NCBI GenBank assembly: GCA_964036315.1
Contig: OZ038500.1
Location: 54,482,925-54,546,924, forward strand
Source of the DNA: Acanthosepion esculentum
Lineage: Eukaryota > Mollusca > Cephalopoda > Sepiida > Sepiidae
Length of the DNA: 64,000 nucleotides
Direction: 5' to 3'
A program made the position numbers and the translations under genes. Shown here piece after piece: positions 35,708 through 45,299 of this stretch; the first letter of the stretch is position 1, and each line of letters begins with the position of its first letter. Below the pieces are notes generated by a model that had not been told where the DNA came from, did no database searches, and saw nothing but the letters and a program-made list of their open reading frames with translations.

Positions 35708-35715
<8 letters not shown>
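34001..35715 (+). mobile_element. Tc1/mariner-like transposon, degenerate
   Basis: Defined by the transposase remnant at 34,094-35,450 and by possible terminal repeats: CTGAAGTTATGCAGATGA near 34,009 and the inverted GCTTAATAACTTCAGAC near 35,690 (also TGCCTAATAACTTCAGAC near 35,563). Limits are approximate. The interior carries about 350 bases of unrelated sequence (roughly 34,240-34,600) between the DNA-binding and catalytic parts. Confidence 0.65.
34094..35450 (+). pseudogene. Tc1/mariner-like transposase, DD37E spacing, disrupted
   Basis: Starts MGKGKDLTTAENQKVTMLLS, then a stop and further HTH-like text (EISKELCRDH, TIKKAVENI). The catalytic half resumes at 34,670 with PRDERKLKRVIAK and a second HTH-to-DDE linker, then SKVIFMDES (first Asp near 34,930), VFMHDIAPSH (second Asp, codon 35,190-35,192) and ADLNPIENLW (Glu codon 35,304-35,306). 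All three catalytic acids are present and the second Asp and the Glu are separated by 37 residues in one frame. Stops occur after the first Asp motif and between the second and third acids, with at least one frameshift, so it is a pseudogene. The intervening 34,240-34,600 insertion contains repeated CCCATAATNCATTGC words of unknown origin. Confidence 0.85.
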
Positions 35716-35768
<53 letters not shown>

Positions 35769-35795
35769 ATGTGTGTATGTGTGTGGGATTGTGTG
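35715..35795. repeat. (TA)n(TG)n microsatellite
   Basis: TA run followed by TG/TGTATG repeats. Confidence 0.95.
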
Positions 35796-35877
35796 TGTGA
35801 AACTTCATGTATTTAAGAACAGAAATGTCTACTCAAACAGGTCAATCCAGTAAATATAACGTTTCATGAAGGGTCAC

Positions 35878-36020
35878 CTTGAGGCGGTGTAATGGTTAGC
35901 AAGCTTGTCTCGCTAAAAACAATTACGACCGAATAGTGAGACCGAATAGTGAGTTCGGTCCTCGCAGGTTGCCCCATACTTTCAGCCTTGTGCCACATCT
36001 AAGCTACGCTTGGAAGATCA
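35878..36020 (+). mobile_element. tRNA-derived SINE, family 3
   Basis: GAGGCGGTGTAATGGTTAGC is A-box-like and GAGTTCGGTCCTCGCAGG is B-box-like; between them is a short duplication of GACCGAATAGTGAG. The tail has GCCTTGTGCCACATCTAAGC, a word also present in the hairpin tandem repeat (CCTTGTG..ACATCTGACC at 40,201 and 41,146). Confidence 0.65.
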
Positions 36021-36369
36021 CTATAACGTTTGATGTAACAAGTAAAAATAGCGGATTATAAATAAAATCCGTTAATTTCATACAAATGCTTCAGATACGA
36101 AAATAAAATTTGAAAAAATGAGCTTCGAGGGACTCGAACAAGAGATATGCATTTCTTAAATAGGGTCATTGAAATCTCACAGGATCTAACGTTTGTTTCT
36201 CCTACAAGCGGGACGGAGAATTGTTCCATTTCCCCCATTAAGCACTGTCGAATATTAAAAACAACAAACGAAAAAAAACCAAACGGGCCAGTAGTAGTAG
36301 TAGTCTTTAAAAAAAGAGATGTCTACTGAATCACGTGTATCCACTAAATATAAAATTTAAAATAATAAG
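36021..36369. other. Intergenic, no gene seen
   Basis: Minus strand contains a weak B-box-like TTGTTCGAGTCCCTCG at about 36,126-36,141 without a convincing A box. ATGTCTACTGAATCACGTGT at 36,319 resembles ATGTCTACTCAAACAGG at 35,826, a small dispersed word. Confidence 0.45.
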
Positions 36370-36409
<40 letters not shown>

Positions 36410-36827
36410 CAGTCTGTTCATATCTATCTACTTTTTAAATTCTGTCAGAAATAAAGTAGGTAGAACACTACATATTCACGCTGGCTTAATTCTGGCTTTA
36501 AATAACCTAAAAAGGTTTGATAGGCCATAGGAAATGAATCTATCTATCTATGTATCTATCTATCTCAATGTACTCCTCTCTATCTTAGTCTGTTCTTATC
36601 TCTAACTCTTTATCTCTCTCTTTCTCACTATCTATCTATCTCTCTATCTATCTATCTATCTATCTATGTATCTCAGTGTACTTCTCTCTATCTTAGTCTT
36701 ATCTCACTGTCTTTCTCTCTCTCTTTCTCATTATCTATCTATCTCAGTCTGTGCTCTCTCTGTCTCTCTCGATCTATCTTAGTCTGTTCTTATCTCTCAC
36801 TCTCTTGCTCTTTTCCTCTCTTTCTCA

Positions 36828-36885
<58 letters not shown>

Positions 36886-36900
36886 CAGTTTGGTCTTCTC
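36370..36900. repeat. Interrupted (TCTA)n / (TCTC)n arrays
   Basis: (TCTA)n at 36,370-36,411, then a 120-base unique stretch, then four TCTA blocks between 36,535 and 36,890 separated by TCAGTGTACTTCTCTCTATC-like and TTAGTCTGTTCTTATCTC-like segments. The spacing shows tandem duplication of a composite unit. Confidence 0.9.
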
Positions 36901-36959
36901 TCTCCCCTATTTCTCGTTCTCTCTCTATCTATTTTTAAATTCATGTCAAAACGAAAGTA

Positions 36960-37475
36960 GGTAGAACATATTCATGTTAGATCGCAGCTGACTAGACTTT
37001 GGGCTGAACATGCGCCGCATCAATTTCTTTCTTCTGGAAACAACCAGGGAATATTTAAAGTACCTCCACCAAGTAGTTGTGAATAATAAAAGCCACGTCC
37101 TTTTGTCGCCAGTCTAGCAAAAGACACCTGCTTATTGCTCTAAGTGGATATCAACAAATCTGGAGAACGATCGGTTGCGTTTTACTTAACGCTTTGAAGG
37201 AAGGGAAGCAACTCTTCTTAACATCGACGGTTTTTTTCCTTTTTTATTTTCGTTTTTAATTGACTTTCTGTACTATTTTCTTTTTTCTTTTCCTTTGTTT
37301 GAATTGTTTTTATTTTATTTGAGATGGCTTTTTTCTTGACCTTCATTCATCATTTCATTCTTTGATTCTTTCATTATTTAAATTCTTTATTTTCTTTCAC
37401 TGTGTATTACATCCTCAGTTTCCGTTTCTTTTAATTTCTAGAAAGTTTTTCTATGATTCCCGTATTTCTTCATTG

Positions 37476-37476
<1 letters not shown>
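36960..37476. other. Intergenic, no gene seen
   Basis: T-rich with no supported gene or known repeat. Confidence 0.5.
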
Positions 37477-37530
<54 letters not shown>

Positions 37531-37545
37531 CTCTCAGTCTATTCA

Positions 37546-37609
<64 letters not shown>

Positions 37610-37634
37610 ATTCTATCTACTCTCAGTCTATTCA

Positions 37635-37698
<64 letters not shown>

Positions 37699-37715
37699 CA
37701 ATGTCAGTCTATTCA

Positions 37716-37777
<62 letters not shown>

Positions 37778-37792
37778 ATGTCAGTCTATTCA

Positions 37793-37860
<68 letters not shown>

Positions 37861-37877
37861 CAATGTCAGTTTATTCA

Positions 37878-37933
<56 letters not shown>

Positions 37934-37950
37934 CAATGTCAGTCTATTCA

Positions 37951-38028
<78 letters not shown>

Positions 38029-38043
38029 ATGTCAGTCTATTCA

Positions 38044-38103
<60 letters not shown>

Positions 38104-38120
38104 CAATGTCAGTCTATTCA

Positions 38121-38152
<32 letters not shown>

Positions 38153-38153
38153 A

Positions 38154-38220
<67 letters not shown>

Positions 38221-38237
38221 CAATGTCAGTCTATTCA

Positions 38238-38313
<76 letters not shown>

Positions 38314-38330
38314 CAATGTCAGTCTATTCA

Positions 38331-38385
<55 letters not shown>

Positions 38386-38399
38386 TCTCAGTTTATTCA

Positions 38400-38475
<76 letters not shown>

Positions 38476-38492
38476 CAATGTCAGTCTATTCA

Positions 38493-38556
<64 letters not shown>

Positions 38557-38573
38557 CAATGTCAGTCTATTCA

Positions 38574-38622
<49 letters not shown>
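37477..38622. repeat. Composite (TCTA)n array with ~13 regular interruptions
   Basis: Blocks of 10-30 TCTA units are divided by an almost constant 16-20-base spacer, CCAATGTCAGTCTATTCATA (variants CTACTCTCAGTCTATTCATA, TTTTCTCAGTTTATTCATA, TAATGTCAGTCTATTCATA). Spacers begin near 37,530, 37,617, 37,697, 37,775, 37,859, 37,932, 38,027, 38,102, 38,220, 38,312, 38,383, 38,475 and 38,555. The composite unit is therefore about 70-120 bp with length variation in the TCTA part. Reading frames here (LSIY repeats) are artefacts. Confidence 0.97.
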
Positions 38623-38781
38623 GCAGCATTAGGTAATGATCAACGAGGCTTGTGCATTTAACCATTATTACCAAGCAATATGTTCGGTTTTCAGTGAATG
38701 CCCCGATGCGAAATTTCTCATTAAGTAACCCAACAAGGGTTAGAATTCACGAACGTATCTACTGTAAACATATTTGGTAAT

Positions 38782-38910
38782 AACAGGCAAGAAACACCAC
38801 GCCTTTAGTATGATTCAGCCATTTCTTCTTTAATTCTTTATTGATAATATACAAAGCTAAATTTTACATAGAGAGTAGCACTCAAGGGGTGTAATTAAGA
38901 TCATATTTAA
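38782..38910. repeat. Dispersed repeat, copy 1 (pair with 47,530-47,660)
   Basis: Shares AAACACCACGC.TTTAGTATG, ATTCAGC, CTTTATTGATAAT and GTAATTAAGAT blocks with the second locus over about 125 bases. Same strand; type unknown. Confidence 0.75.
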
Positions 38911-38971
38911 TTCTGATTTTTATAATCATTTATTAACTTATTTATTCAATTGTTCGTTCATTCATTTGAAG

Positions 38972-39654
38972 CAGAGACGGTGTAAGATTCTCGATGCCCC
39001 CAAACCGAGTCTATGATACGAGCCCCCACCACTCTACTAAATCTCAATTTTCATAAGGTAGTATTCATATAAATTACAAATTTTATTATAACCTAATTAT
39101 GTACAATAATGGATCATATGCAATATAGGCGAACAATACAATGAGAAAAGCTGAAAATAAATACAATATATCTAAATACAAATTAATAAATAATAAACCA
39201 TTTCATCTTAAAAAAAATCAGCAATGCTTTGCGGCAATTTTTAACACCGACTTGAGATTTTTCTTGTTAAAACGTTTTGAACATATTCAACATTATGGAT
39301 GAAAAATAATGAATTTTATATAGTTTTTCTTCGAGACTTAACAGGAGCAAATGTATTCAGGATTTCATCGCAGTCGAGGGAGCGAGCAGATTCATTTTCA
39401 ATGGAAATTATTGCTAACATTCATAACCATTTTCATCTATTATTGTAGACAGCAGATATAATTCTTATATGTTTTAACCTGCTGAGAATTCTTTCGGTAC
39501 TTGAAAAAGTCACTGGTGAAGTAAGCAATACACGTAATACAGTGCACAAGTTCAGGATCTTGTCTACTGATGGTGTCATCTGCTCTTTTCGTTTCTGTAA
39601 TCCACATTTATATCGTTTCATACTTGTAAGATGCCACTGAACATTTAATAGCAA
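38972..39654 (-). mobile_element. hAT DNA transposon, 3' part (5' end lost)
   Basis: On the minus strand it contains the transposase C-terminus (39,310-39,654) and about 330 bases of 3' UTR ending at 38,972 with CAGAGACGGTGTAAG followed by a C-rich GATGCCCCC, the CAGNGRCG-type terminus typical of hAT elements. The 5' boundary is not seen; the sequence right of 39,720 is a different repeat. Confidence 0.7.
39310..39654 (-). pseudogene. hAT transposase C-terminal dimerisation domain, disrupted
   Basis: The frame reads VLRVLLTSPVTFSSTERILS then RLKHIRIISAVYNNR, a stop, and in the same frame IISIENESARSLDCDEILNT FAPVKSRRK (ends near 39,310). LPVTxAxxERxFSxLKxIK followed by an S-x-E-x-E segment is the hallmark of the hAT dimerisation domain (ZMYM/ZBED-like transposases). 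Two in-frame stops separate the halves (TGA and TGA-like at about 39,430). The catalytic RNase H core is missing. No function expected. Confidence 0.8.
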
Positions 39655-39797
39655 TTTGCATTCGTTCTAAAATTTAATTTTAACTTTCTTTTTATATAAA
39701 GATTATTTTTGTCGTAATGGAATGTCCCGCACCCACTATCGCCAATGTGGACTGACTACATCAGTAGACATATACAGTGACCACAAGATATACTGGG

Positions 39798-41197
39798 CAA
39801 TTAGTTGGAGATTCATCTCCAGATAAGCTTCGGGCAGAGAGGAACCCAGACGAGGCTATGCCAAAGGGCATATTCTATTCTGGGGTGGTAGACAGCTACC
39901 CGATCCCGTTTTTACGGGGTCTACGGTGAATTTAAGCCCGAGCCTACGGGCTCGGTTTTACCCCGCATTAAAAAAGGTCTTATGCCACATCCTGCCTCGC
40001 GGGGTGGCGCGGTAAAATAACCTTGCTTCGGCATTTAGTTGGAGATTCGTTTCCAGCTAAGCTAGTCGAACCCAGACGAGGCTATGCCGAAGGGCATATT
40101 CTATTCTGGGGTGGTAGACAGCTAACCGACCCCGTTTTTACGGGGTCTACGGTGAATTGTTGCTCGAGCCTACGGGCTCGGATAACCCACGTTAAATTCG
40201 GCCTTGTGTTACATCTGACCGCGTGAGGCGTTGGCAAATATCATTGCTTCGTCAATTAGTAGGAGATTCGTCTCCAACTAAGCTAGTCGAACTCTCTGGC
40301 TTTGGGTAGAGAGGAACCCAGACGAGGCTGTGCCGAAAGGCAGAGTTTCGTCTGGGGTGGTAGACAGCTACCCGACCCCGTGTATATAGGTTCTACGGGG
40401 AATTTTTGCGCGAGGGTACGGGCTCGGTTTAACCCCGCATTAAAAAAGGCCTTATGTCACATCCTGCCTCGCGGGGTAGTGCGGTAAAATAACCTGGCTT
40501 CGGCATTTAGTTGGAGATTCGTTTCCAGCTAAGCTAGTCGAACCCAGACGAGGCTATGCCGAAGGGCAGAGTCTCGTCTGGGGTGGTAGACAGCTACCCG
40601 ACCCCGTCTATACAGGATCTACGGGGAATTTTTACCCTAGCCAACGGGCTCGGTTTTGACCCCGCATTAAAAAACGGCTTGTGCAATATATTGCTTCGCG
40701 GGGATTTAAAGTAAATAACTTTGCTTCGGCAATTAGTTGGAGATTCGTCTCCACCTATGCTGGTCGAACTCTCTGCCTTCGGACAGAGAGGGACCCAGAC
40801 GAGGCTATGCTGAAAGGCAGAGTCTCGTCTGGGGTGGTAGACAGCTACCCGACCCCGTGTATATAGGTTCTACGGGGAATGTTTGCCCGTGCCTATGCGC
40901 TCGGATTTTCCCCGCATTAAAAAAATCGGCCTTGGGCCACATCCTTCCACGCGGGGAGATAAGGTCTATATATCCTTGCTTCGGGAATTATCTAGAGTTG
41001 GAGATCCGCCTCCAGCTGTGCTGATCAAACTTTCTGCCTCCCCGAGCAGAGAGGATCCCCAGACGAGTCTATGTCGAAGGGCAGAGTCTCGTCTCTGGGA
41101 AACAGCTACCCGACCCCGTTTTAGACACCCCACATTAAATTAAACCTTGTGCCATATCTGACCGCGTGGGGGCTGTTGGTAGCTATCATTGCTTCGG
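39798..41197. repeat. GC-rich tandem repeat of nested hairpins, six units
   Basis: Units start at about 39,798, 40,032, 40,253, 40,504, 40,730 and 40,986 (lengths roughly 234, 220, 251, 226, 256, 211). Each unit holds several inverted repeats: TTAGTTGGAGATTCGTCTCC with AGCTAA; CTCTCTGCCTTCGG.CAGAGAG; CCCAGACGAG...CTCGTCTGGG; GGGTGGTAGACAGCTACCC; ACCCCGT...ACGGGG; CCGAGCCTACGGGCTCGG; and CCCCGC...GCGGGG. The unit is strikingly GC-rich compared with its surroundings. No coding frame runs through all copies. I do not recognise the family. Confidence 0.93.
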
Positions 41198-41215
41198 GAA
41201 TTACTAGCTTGCAAC

Positions 41216-41689
41216 CCGATTACCTGTCTTTCTGCAGTGTTTTCTCTTTTATACTAAACCTCTCTTTCTTTCATCTACGCATGTGTTGCTGTTCGTTCAT
41301 TCGAGTATCGTCTGTGTCTGTTTGTAACCTCTTTAAGGAAACAACCATTTTATTCAAATTTAAACTTTAGATAGAAAAATATATGTTAAAAAGCATCCTA
41401 AAGAAAAGAAAATCAAATCTTTTACATGTTGAAGTTATTTCAACGTTTTTAAAGCAAAGGCTCTATGAAAGAATTTCGCTTCAGTTTGTCAGTGAAATCT
41501 GAGAGAAATCTTCGCCAAGACTATGAAATAAAAATGTGACAATTCCACTATCCAAGAATCGTTTTTTTTACTACTCTGATTTTATGGCATTGTATCTCTT
41601 TACCCACCCTTTATAACTTTATACTTTCTTTCACTATGAGCACATTCTTTTTTTTCACTTCTATGTATGTGCAAATCCTTTCGACTCAA
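41216..41689. other. Intergenic, no gene seen
   Basis: No supported gene; ordinary composition after the hairpin array. Confidence 0.5.
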
Positions 41690-41995
41690 AGGGTAAATCA
41701 GAAACCGGCCCGGTACAGTGTTGCGAAACACTGCCTAGTCTCGCGACCCAAAATTCAGTCAGGGATCAATTAATAATGAGAGAAGAAAAGAGCCCGCGGA
41801 ACGACCCTGTTCTCCTAAAGTCCCTCACACAAAAAAAAAAAAAAAAAAATGAGAAGGGAAGGAAAGCAAGCCTTAAATAACAAGGTGGCTGCGCATCACA
41901 CCCCTTCCGGTAAAAAGATTACAAAAAACAGTGCGCGGAGCGGCAAACACTCCGCCTCCCACGTCTGACCGCCACCCAACACACGCAGGTAATTT
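41690..41995. other. GC-enriched unidentified segment with an A17 run
   Basis: Contains CAGTGTTGCGAAACACTG (perfect 7-bp-arm hairpin at 41,716), a run of A near 41,829-41,849, and GTGCGCGGAGCGGC with a matching GCCTCCCAC side. It is unlike its AT-rich neighbours and may be a retroposed or MITE-like insertion, but no second copy is present. Confidence 0.4.
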
Positions 41996-42081
41996 CACTT
42001 ATTTTTCCGCAGTATCTTTATACTTTCTATCGCTATAAGATCATTCTTTTTCTTACTTCTTTGTAAACACAGAGACATGAA

Positions 42082-42293
42082 AAATCAAATCAATCATTAC
42101 GTGCTAATACCCTTGGGAATGGTATGAATCCTCTTCTTCTCCCCTAGCTATGGGTAAATAGCAGAACAGACCTTGGATGGCAACTGGTCTACCGCAGAAA
42201 GAAATGGCAAACTACTGCAGGAAAAAATATGCCTCGTCAGTCATGTATCGAAAGATACATAATCGCGTATCACGCATGGCACATAACTGACTG
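42082..42293 (+). mobile_element. SINE family 1, body-only copy (5'-truncated)
   Basis: Has AATCATTACGTGCTAATACC, GGGTAAATAGCAGAACAGAC, TGGATGGCAACTGGTCTACC, GCAGAAAGAAATGGCAAACT, then TGCCTCGTCAGTCATGTATC and CACGCATGGCACATAA. The tRNA-related head is absent. It shows the body's full 3' part, which is missing from the copy at 31,900. Confidence 0.8.
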
Positions 42294-42479
42294 ATTTATT
42301 GATTTTAAGGATTGGATCCTAAGATGAGGCATGATGGGTTATTTGTTAGCAACTTGAACAGTCGAACTGGAGGAGCAGATTTAATATTCTAGCTTGTGGC
42401 AGCTTTTTTTTCTTTTATACCTTTAAGAAAGCATGACTCACTCATTTCTCTCAGAGGACTTTAAATAGGATAAAAGATA

Positions 42480-42513
<34 letters not shown>

Positions 42514-42937
42514 TTTATTTCCTTTGATATCTGGCGTTTACACATTTCTTTCCGGGTCCCGCCCAGGGACCTAAGGTTAGAAATGGCATAATGACACTTT
42601 CCACTGCAAAAAAAAAAATAAATAAATAATTACAATTGATAAAGCCCTTCGTAAAATGTGGGCTGTACTTGTCAGAATAACTTTTTGTATCTCTTTGAGG
42701 CATGGACTTCCAGAGATCCCTTCAATTAGTCTACTGGAATCTTTTCCAACCAATCCTAAGGCTCCAGCTACAACAGGGATTGTTGATGTTCCCATGTGCC
42801 ACATTTTTGAGATTTCTATTTCAAGGTCCTTGTATTTTGACAGCTTTTCGAATATCTTCAAAGATACATTGCAGTCTGCAGGGACTGCCATATCAATAAT
42901 ATCTTCAAAGACATATTGCAGTCTGCAGGGACTGCCA

Positions 42938-42940
<3 letters not shown>
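42480..42940 (-). mobile_element. LINE 3' fragment with (TTA)n tail, minus strand
   Basis: Minus-strand coding remnant (42,577-42,891) followed by about 100 bases of 3' UTR (contains AACCTTAGGTCCCTGGGCGG) and a terminal microsatellite, (AAT)n on that strand, at 42,483-42,511. A ~50-bp tandem duplication (TATTGCAGTCTGCAGGGACT, near 42,866 and 42,915) lies at the 5' side and a second (TTA)n at 42,939-42,973. Confidence 0.75.
42577..42891 (-). pseudogene. LINE ORF2 C-terminal segment (post-RT conserved region)
   Basis: Reads VPADCNVSLKIFEKLSKYKD, then ISKMWHMGTSTIPVVAGALG, then LTSTAHILRRALSI. The V-P-x-D-x-N-V...K-x-x-K-Y-x-D-L...M-W...T...P-V-V-x-G-A-L-G...L-x-x-T-A-H-I-L-R-R-x-L-S sequence is the extreme C-terminus of LINE ORF2 proteins common in invertebrate genomes. 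The 49,470-49,828 fragment contains the same region in a different copy. Only the tail survives, so it is inactive. Confidence 0.8.
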
Positions 42941-42973
<33 letters not shown>

Positions 42974-43009
42974 GTACTTTCAGAATTAACAAGGGTGCGG
43001 TAATTTGTA

Positions 43010-43370
43010 AATAATTTTAGACAGTCCAATTTGTTTTTTTAAATTAATTAGTCGATTTTATTTCTGTACTTATTCATTAATTAATTTTTATAATAGATAG
43101 GTTCCTTTTATCCCAAACAACTAAGAAGGTTTAGTTCTGAGGGACCAATCAAAAACCAACCATAAAGTTGAAAAACAGACAAAGGTCAACTACTAACAAA
43201 CATTATTAAATAGAAAAATTATTAAGATTATATTTTTTATGTTTGAAGTTTTAATATTATTTAAAATATTAATAATAATTTTAATAAAATTATCTAATAA
43301 TAATATTTTTGTAATTAAAATATATATAATATATAAATTAATAATAAAAGATTACCTCGTAATATATAAT
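43010..43370. other. Very AT-rich sequence, no gene seen
   Basis: Mostly A and T with ATAATAATAATT words; no gene. Confidence 0.5.
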
Positions 43371-43404
43371 GGATTTTTATGAATAAACATTACCTCATCA
43401 TTTA

Positions 43405-43497
43405 CTATTTATGAATAATAATGTTCTTTAACCCTGAATAACAAAATACAATAAAAATTATGATATCTGTAAAAAAAATATCTGCTTTAATAAAATA
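43405..43497. repeat. Left arm of an outer inverted repeat around the Tc1 element
   Basis: TTTATGAATAATAATGTTCT, TTAACCCTGAATAACAAAAT and CTGCTTTAATAAAATA are found in inverted orientation at 45,010-45,102. The match lies outside the TA target duplication of the inner element. GGATTTTTATGAATAAACAT just left (43,371) recurs directly at 45,477. Confidence 0.8.
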
Positions 43498-43738
43498 CAC
43501 TCTTGGTCAAAATCTTAAGACCAGACACAAAAGGTTTAAAAAATATAAAATATATTATTTTAATCGAAATATATTTGCAAAACATTTACATTTAATTAGA
43601 AAATGTAGTTTATCAACAAACAAGTGAACATTTTAAGCTTTTAATTGATTAATTTAAACAAACATTGAAAAAAGGATTTTTGGTTGGTCATAAAGATAAG
43701 ATCATGTAAATAAAAAAAGTAAATACAGAACAAATAAG

Positions 43739-44708
43739 TCACAACGACAATTTAATTCTCAGTATATTTGGCATATTCATTATTAATTTCTGCATGAGGG
43801 TGCTTGGGATACTCGGCCAGGATGCATAAACTGCAGCACGAAGAGCATCCACAGATTCTAATTGCGAACCATATTTATAAACATCCTTTGCCATCCATTC
43901 CCAAACATTCCCAATTGGGTTTAGATCTGGAGAACACGGTGGATGGCTCGAAAGCTAAATGTTGTTTTCCATAAAAACCTCGTCCAACCTTCGAGCGTTG
44001 TGGATTGCAGTATTGTCCTGCTGGAAAATCCAGTTTTCCCCACATAGACGAGGGCCTTCAGTAATTAGCAATGGCTTTCTTAACATGTCAATGTAACTTG
44101 CAGCTGTTTGACAACCTTTTAACTCCTGTAACTCAAGAGTTCCATTGTACGAAAATGAATCCCAGACCATAATTGATTTACCTGTACTGTGTTGTGTTGA
44201 GAAAATCTCTTTTGGGACATCATTTGCATGCCAGTAACGCGGGGCAAATCCGAGCCCGTAGGCACGGGCAAAATTTCCCCGTGAAAAACAAAAATTTCTT
44301 CCATTTATCCACATCTCAAGTTGATAATCAGAAGCAAATTGTAAACGGGAGGTTTTATGGCGAGGAAGAAGGCGAGGCCTCTGCAGCCGTTTCACGTTCT
44401 TAAACCCTTTCTTATTTAAATGCCGTCGAATTGTTCAAGAGCTACATTCAACTTCTGTATTAGCTTTTATCTGATTTGATGTTAGGCTTAAGTTCTCGCT
44501 TAATGCGTCTGTCTATGAATGGTGAGATTTTATCGAGTCGACCGCTTGATTTTTTAGAAGCATATGTATCTGGATTTTTAATGAAGTTAGCAATGCCAGT
44601 TCTGCTACGGCCAATTCCATTTGCAATGGCTCATTGTGAAAAACCACATCTCTGAAATTTAACAATCCTGCTCTGTCCGAACTTTGTTAAAATTTTACCC
44701 TTAGCCAT
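43739..44708 (-). pseudogene. Tc1-like transposase (DD34E type), catalytically destroyed
   Basis: Start chosen at the ATG of MAKGKILTKFGQSRIVKFQR (44,708), the usual Tc1 N-terminus. HTH text follows (GFSQ stop AIANGIGRSR, NFIKNPDTYASKKSSGR), then frameshifts to a 146-codon frame (44,395-43,955) with KSIMVWDSFSYNGTLEL, ENWIFQQDNTAIHNARRLDE (second Asp) and, after one stop, PPCSPDLNPIGNVWEWMAKD. The third catalytic position is Gly (codon 43,910-43,912) where a Glu is expected, 34 residues after the second Asp. The segment that should carry the first Asp is replaced by GNFARAYGLGFAP, encoded by a piece of the hairpin repeat (44,236-44,290). Reading ends near 43,739. Confidence 0.9.
44236..44290 (-). 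repeat. Fragment of the GC-rich hairpin repeat inside the Tc1 transposase
   Basis: On the minus strand the order is CACGGGGAAATTTTGCCCGT, GCCTACGGGCTCGG, ATTTGCCCCGCGTTA. It aligns with 40,872-40,919 (TACGGGGAATGTTTGCCCGT, GCCTATGCGCTCGG, ATTTTCCCCGCATTA) at about 43 of 48 positions. It carries the inner hairpin and the CGGGG/CCCCG ends. Confidence 0.88.
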
Positions 44709-45009
44709 TTTATAATCTGAAATGGAATGCTGGAAATGACCCACGTAGATGTCAACACACTGACTAGTTCTAAAATTTTTGCCAGCGATTTTTTTTTTAC
44801 ACATGGTCTTATCTTTATGACCAACCAAAAAATCCTTTTTTCAATATTTGTTTAAATTAATCACTTAAAAGCTTAAAATTTTCACTTGTTTGTTGATAAA
44901 CTACATTTTCTAATTAAATGCAAATGTTTCGCAAATATATTTTGATTAAATATATTTTATATTTTTTTAAAACCTTTTGTGTCTGGTCTAAAGATTTTGA
45001 CCAGGTGTG

Positions 45010-45102
45010 TATTTTATTAAAGCAGATATATTTTTTTTTTTACAGATATCATTTTTATTGTATTTTCTTATTCAGGGTTAAAGAGCGTTATTATTCATAA
45101 AT
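45010..45102. repeat. Right arm of the outer inverted repeat around the Tc1 element
   Basis: Reverse complement of 43,405-43,497 with a few changes: TATTTTATTAAAGCAGATAT, TTCAGGGTTAAAGAGCG, TTATTCATAAAT. Confidence 0.8.
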
Positions 45103-45213
45103 ATTTTCTAATTAAATGTAAATTCTTCGCAAATATATTTCGATTAAAGTAACAGTATTTTAATTTTTTTTAACCGTTTAGTATCTTGACTTAAGATTTT
45201 GACCAGAAAGGTA
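45103..45213. mobile_element. Solo Tc1-like terminal repeat (related family)
   Basis: TTTTCTAATTAAATGTAAAT, CGCAAATATATTTCGATTAA and CTTAAGATTTTGACCAGAAA match the right TIR of the adjacent element at 44,900-45,009 in the same orientation with more divergence. No partner TIR is seen on the left. Confidence 0.75.
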
Positions 45214-45299
45214 AATAATTTTGCACCAGCACTGTTTCGAATGAATGAACAATTGAATAAAAAAAATGAATTAAATAAACCGCTAGTTTCTTGAGGTAA

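Larger units (their letters stand above)
43498..45009 (-). mobile_element. Complete but dead Tc1-like transposon, 1,512 bp, ~210-bp TIRs
   Basis: The left end CACTCTTGGTCAAAATCTTA and right end (complement CACACCTGGTCAAAATCTTT) are inverted repeats that continue for about 210 bases (43,498-43,710 and 44,800-45,009), including TCCTTTTTTCAATATTTG and CTTGTTTGTTGATAAACTAC words. TA dinucleotides flank the element (43,496-43,497 and 45,010-45,011). The transposase gene lies between on the minus strand. Ends are well enough preserved to define the family; the gene is not. Confidence 0.93.

Noticed and set aside
36120..36180. SINE B box on the minus strand
   Set aside because: Isolated TTGTTCGAGTCCC word without an A box at the proper distance or a second copy.
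37453..38661. 402-residue L-S-I-Y repeat protein and similar frames at 29 and 36-38 kb
   Set aside because: Translation of (TCTA)n microsatellite; several frames are equally open.
40302..41143. Overlapping reading frames with repeated R-G-x-A-E text
   Set aside because: They follow the tandem hairpin unit, change frame between copies because unit lengths differ, and are interrupted.
39798..41197. tRNA or rRNA gene cluster in the GC-rich hairpin region
   Set aside because: No A/B boxes, T-arm, acceptor pairing or rRNA-like conserved words; the unit repeats as a whole.
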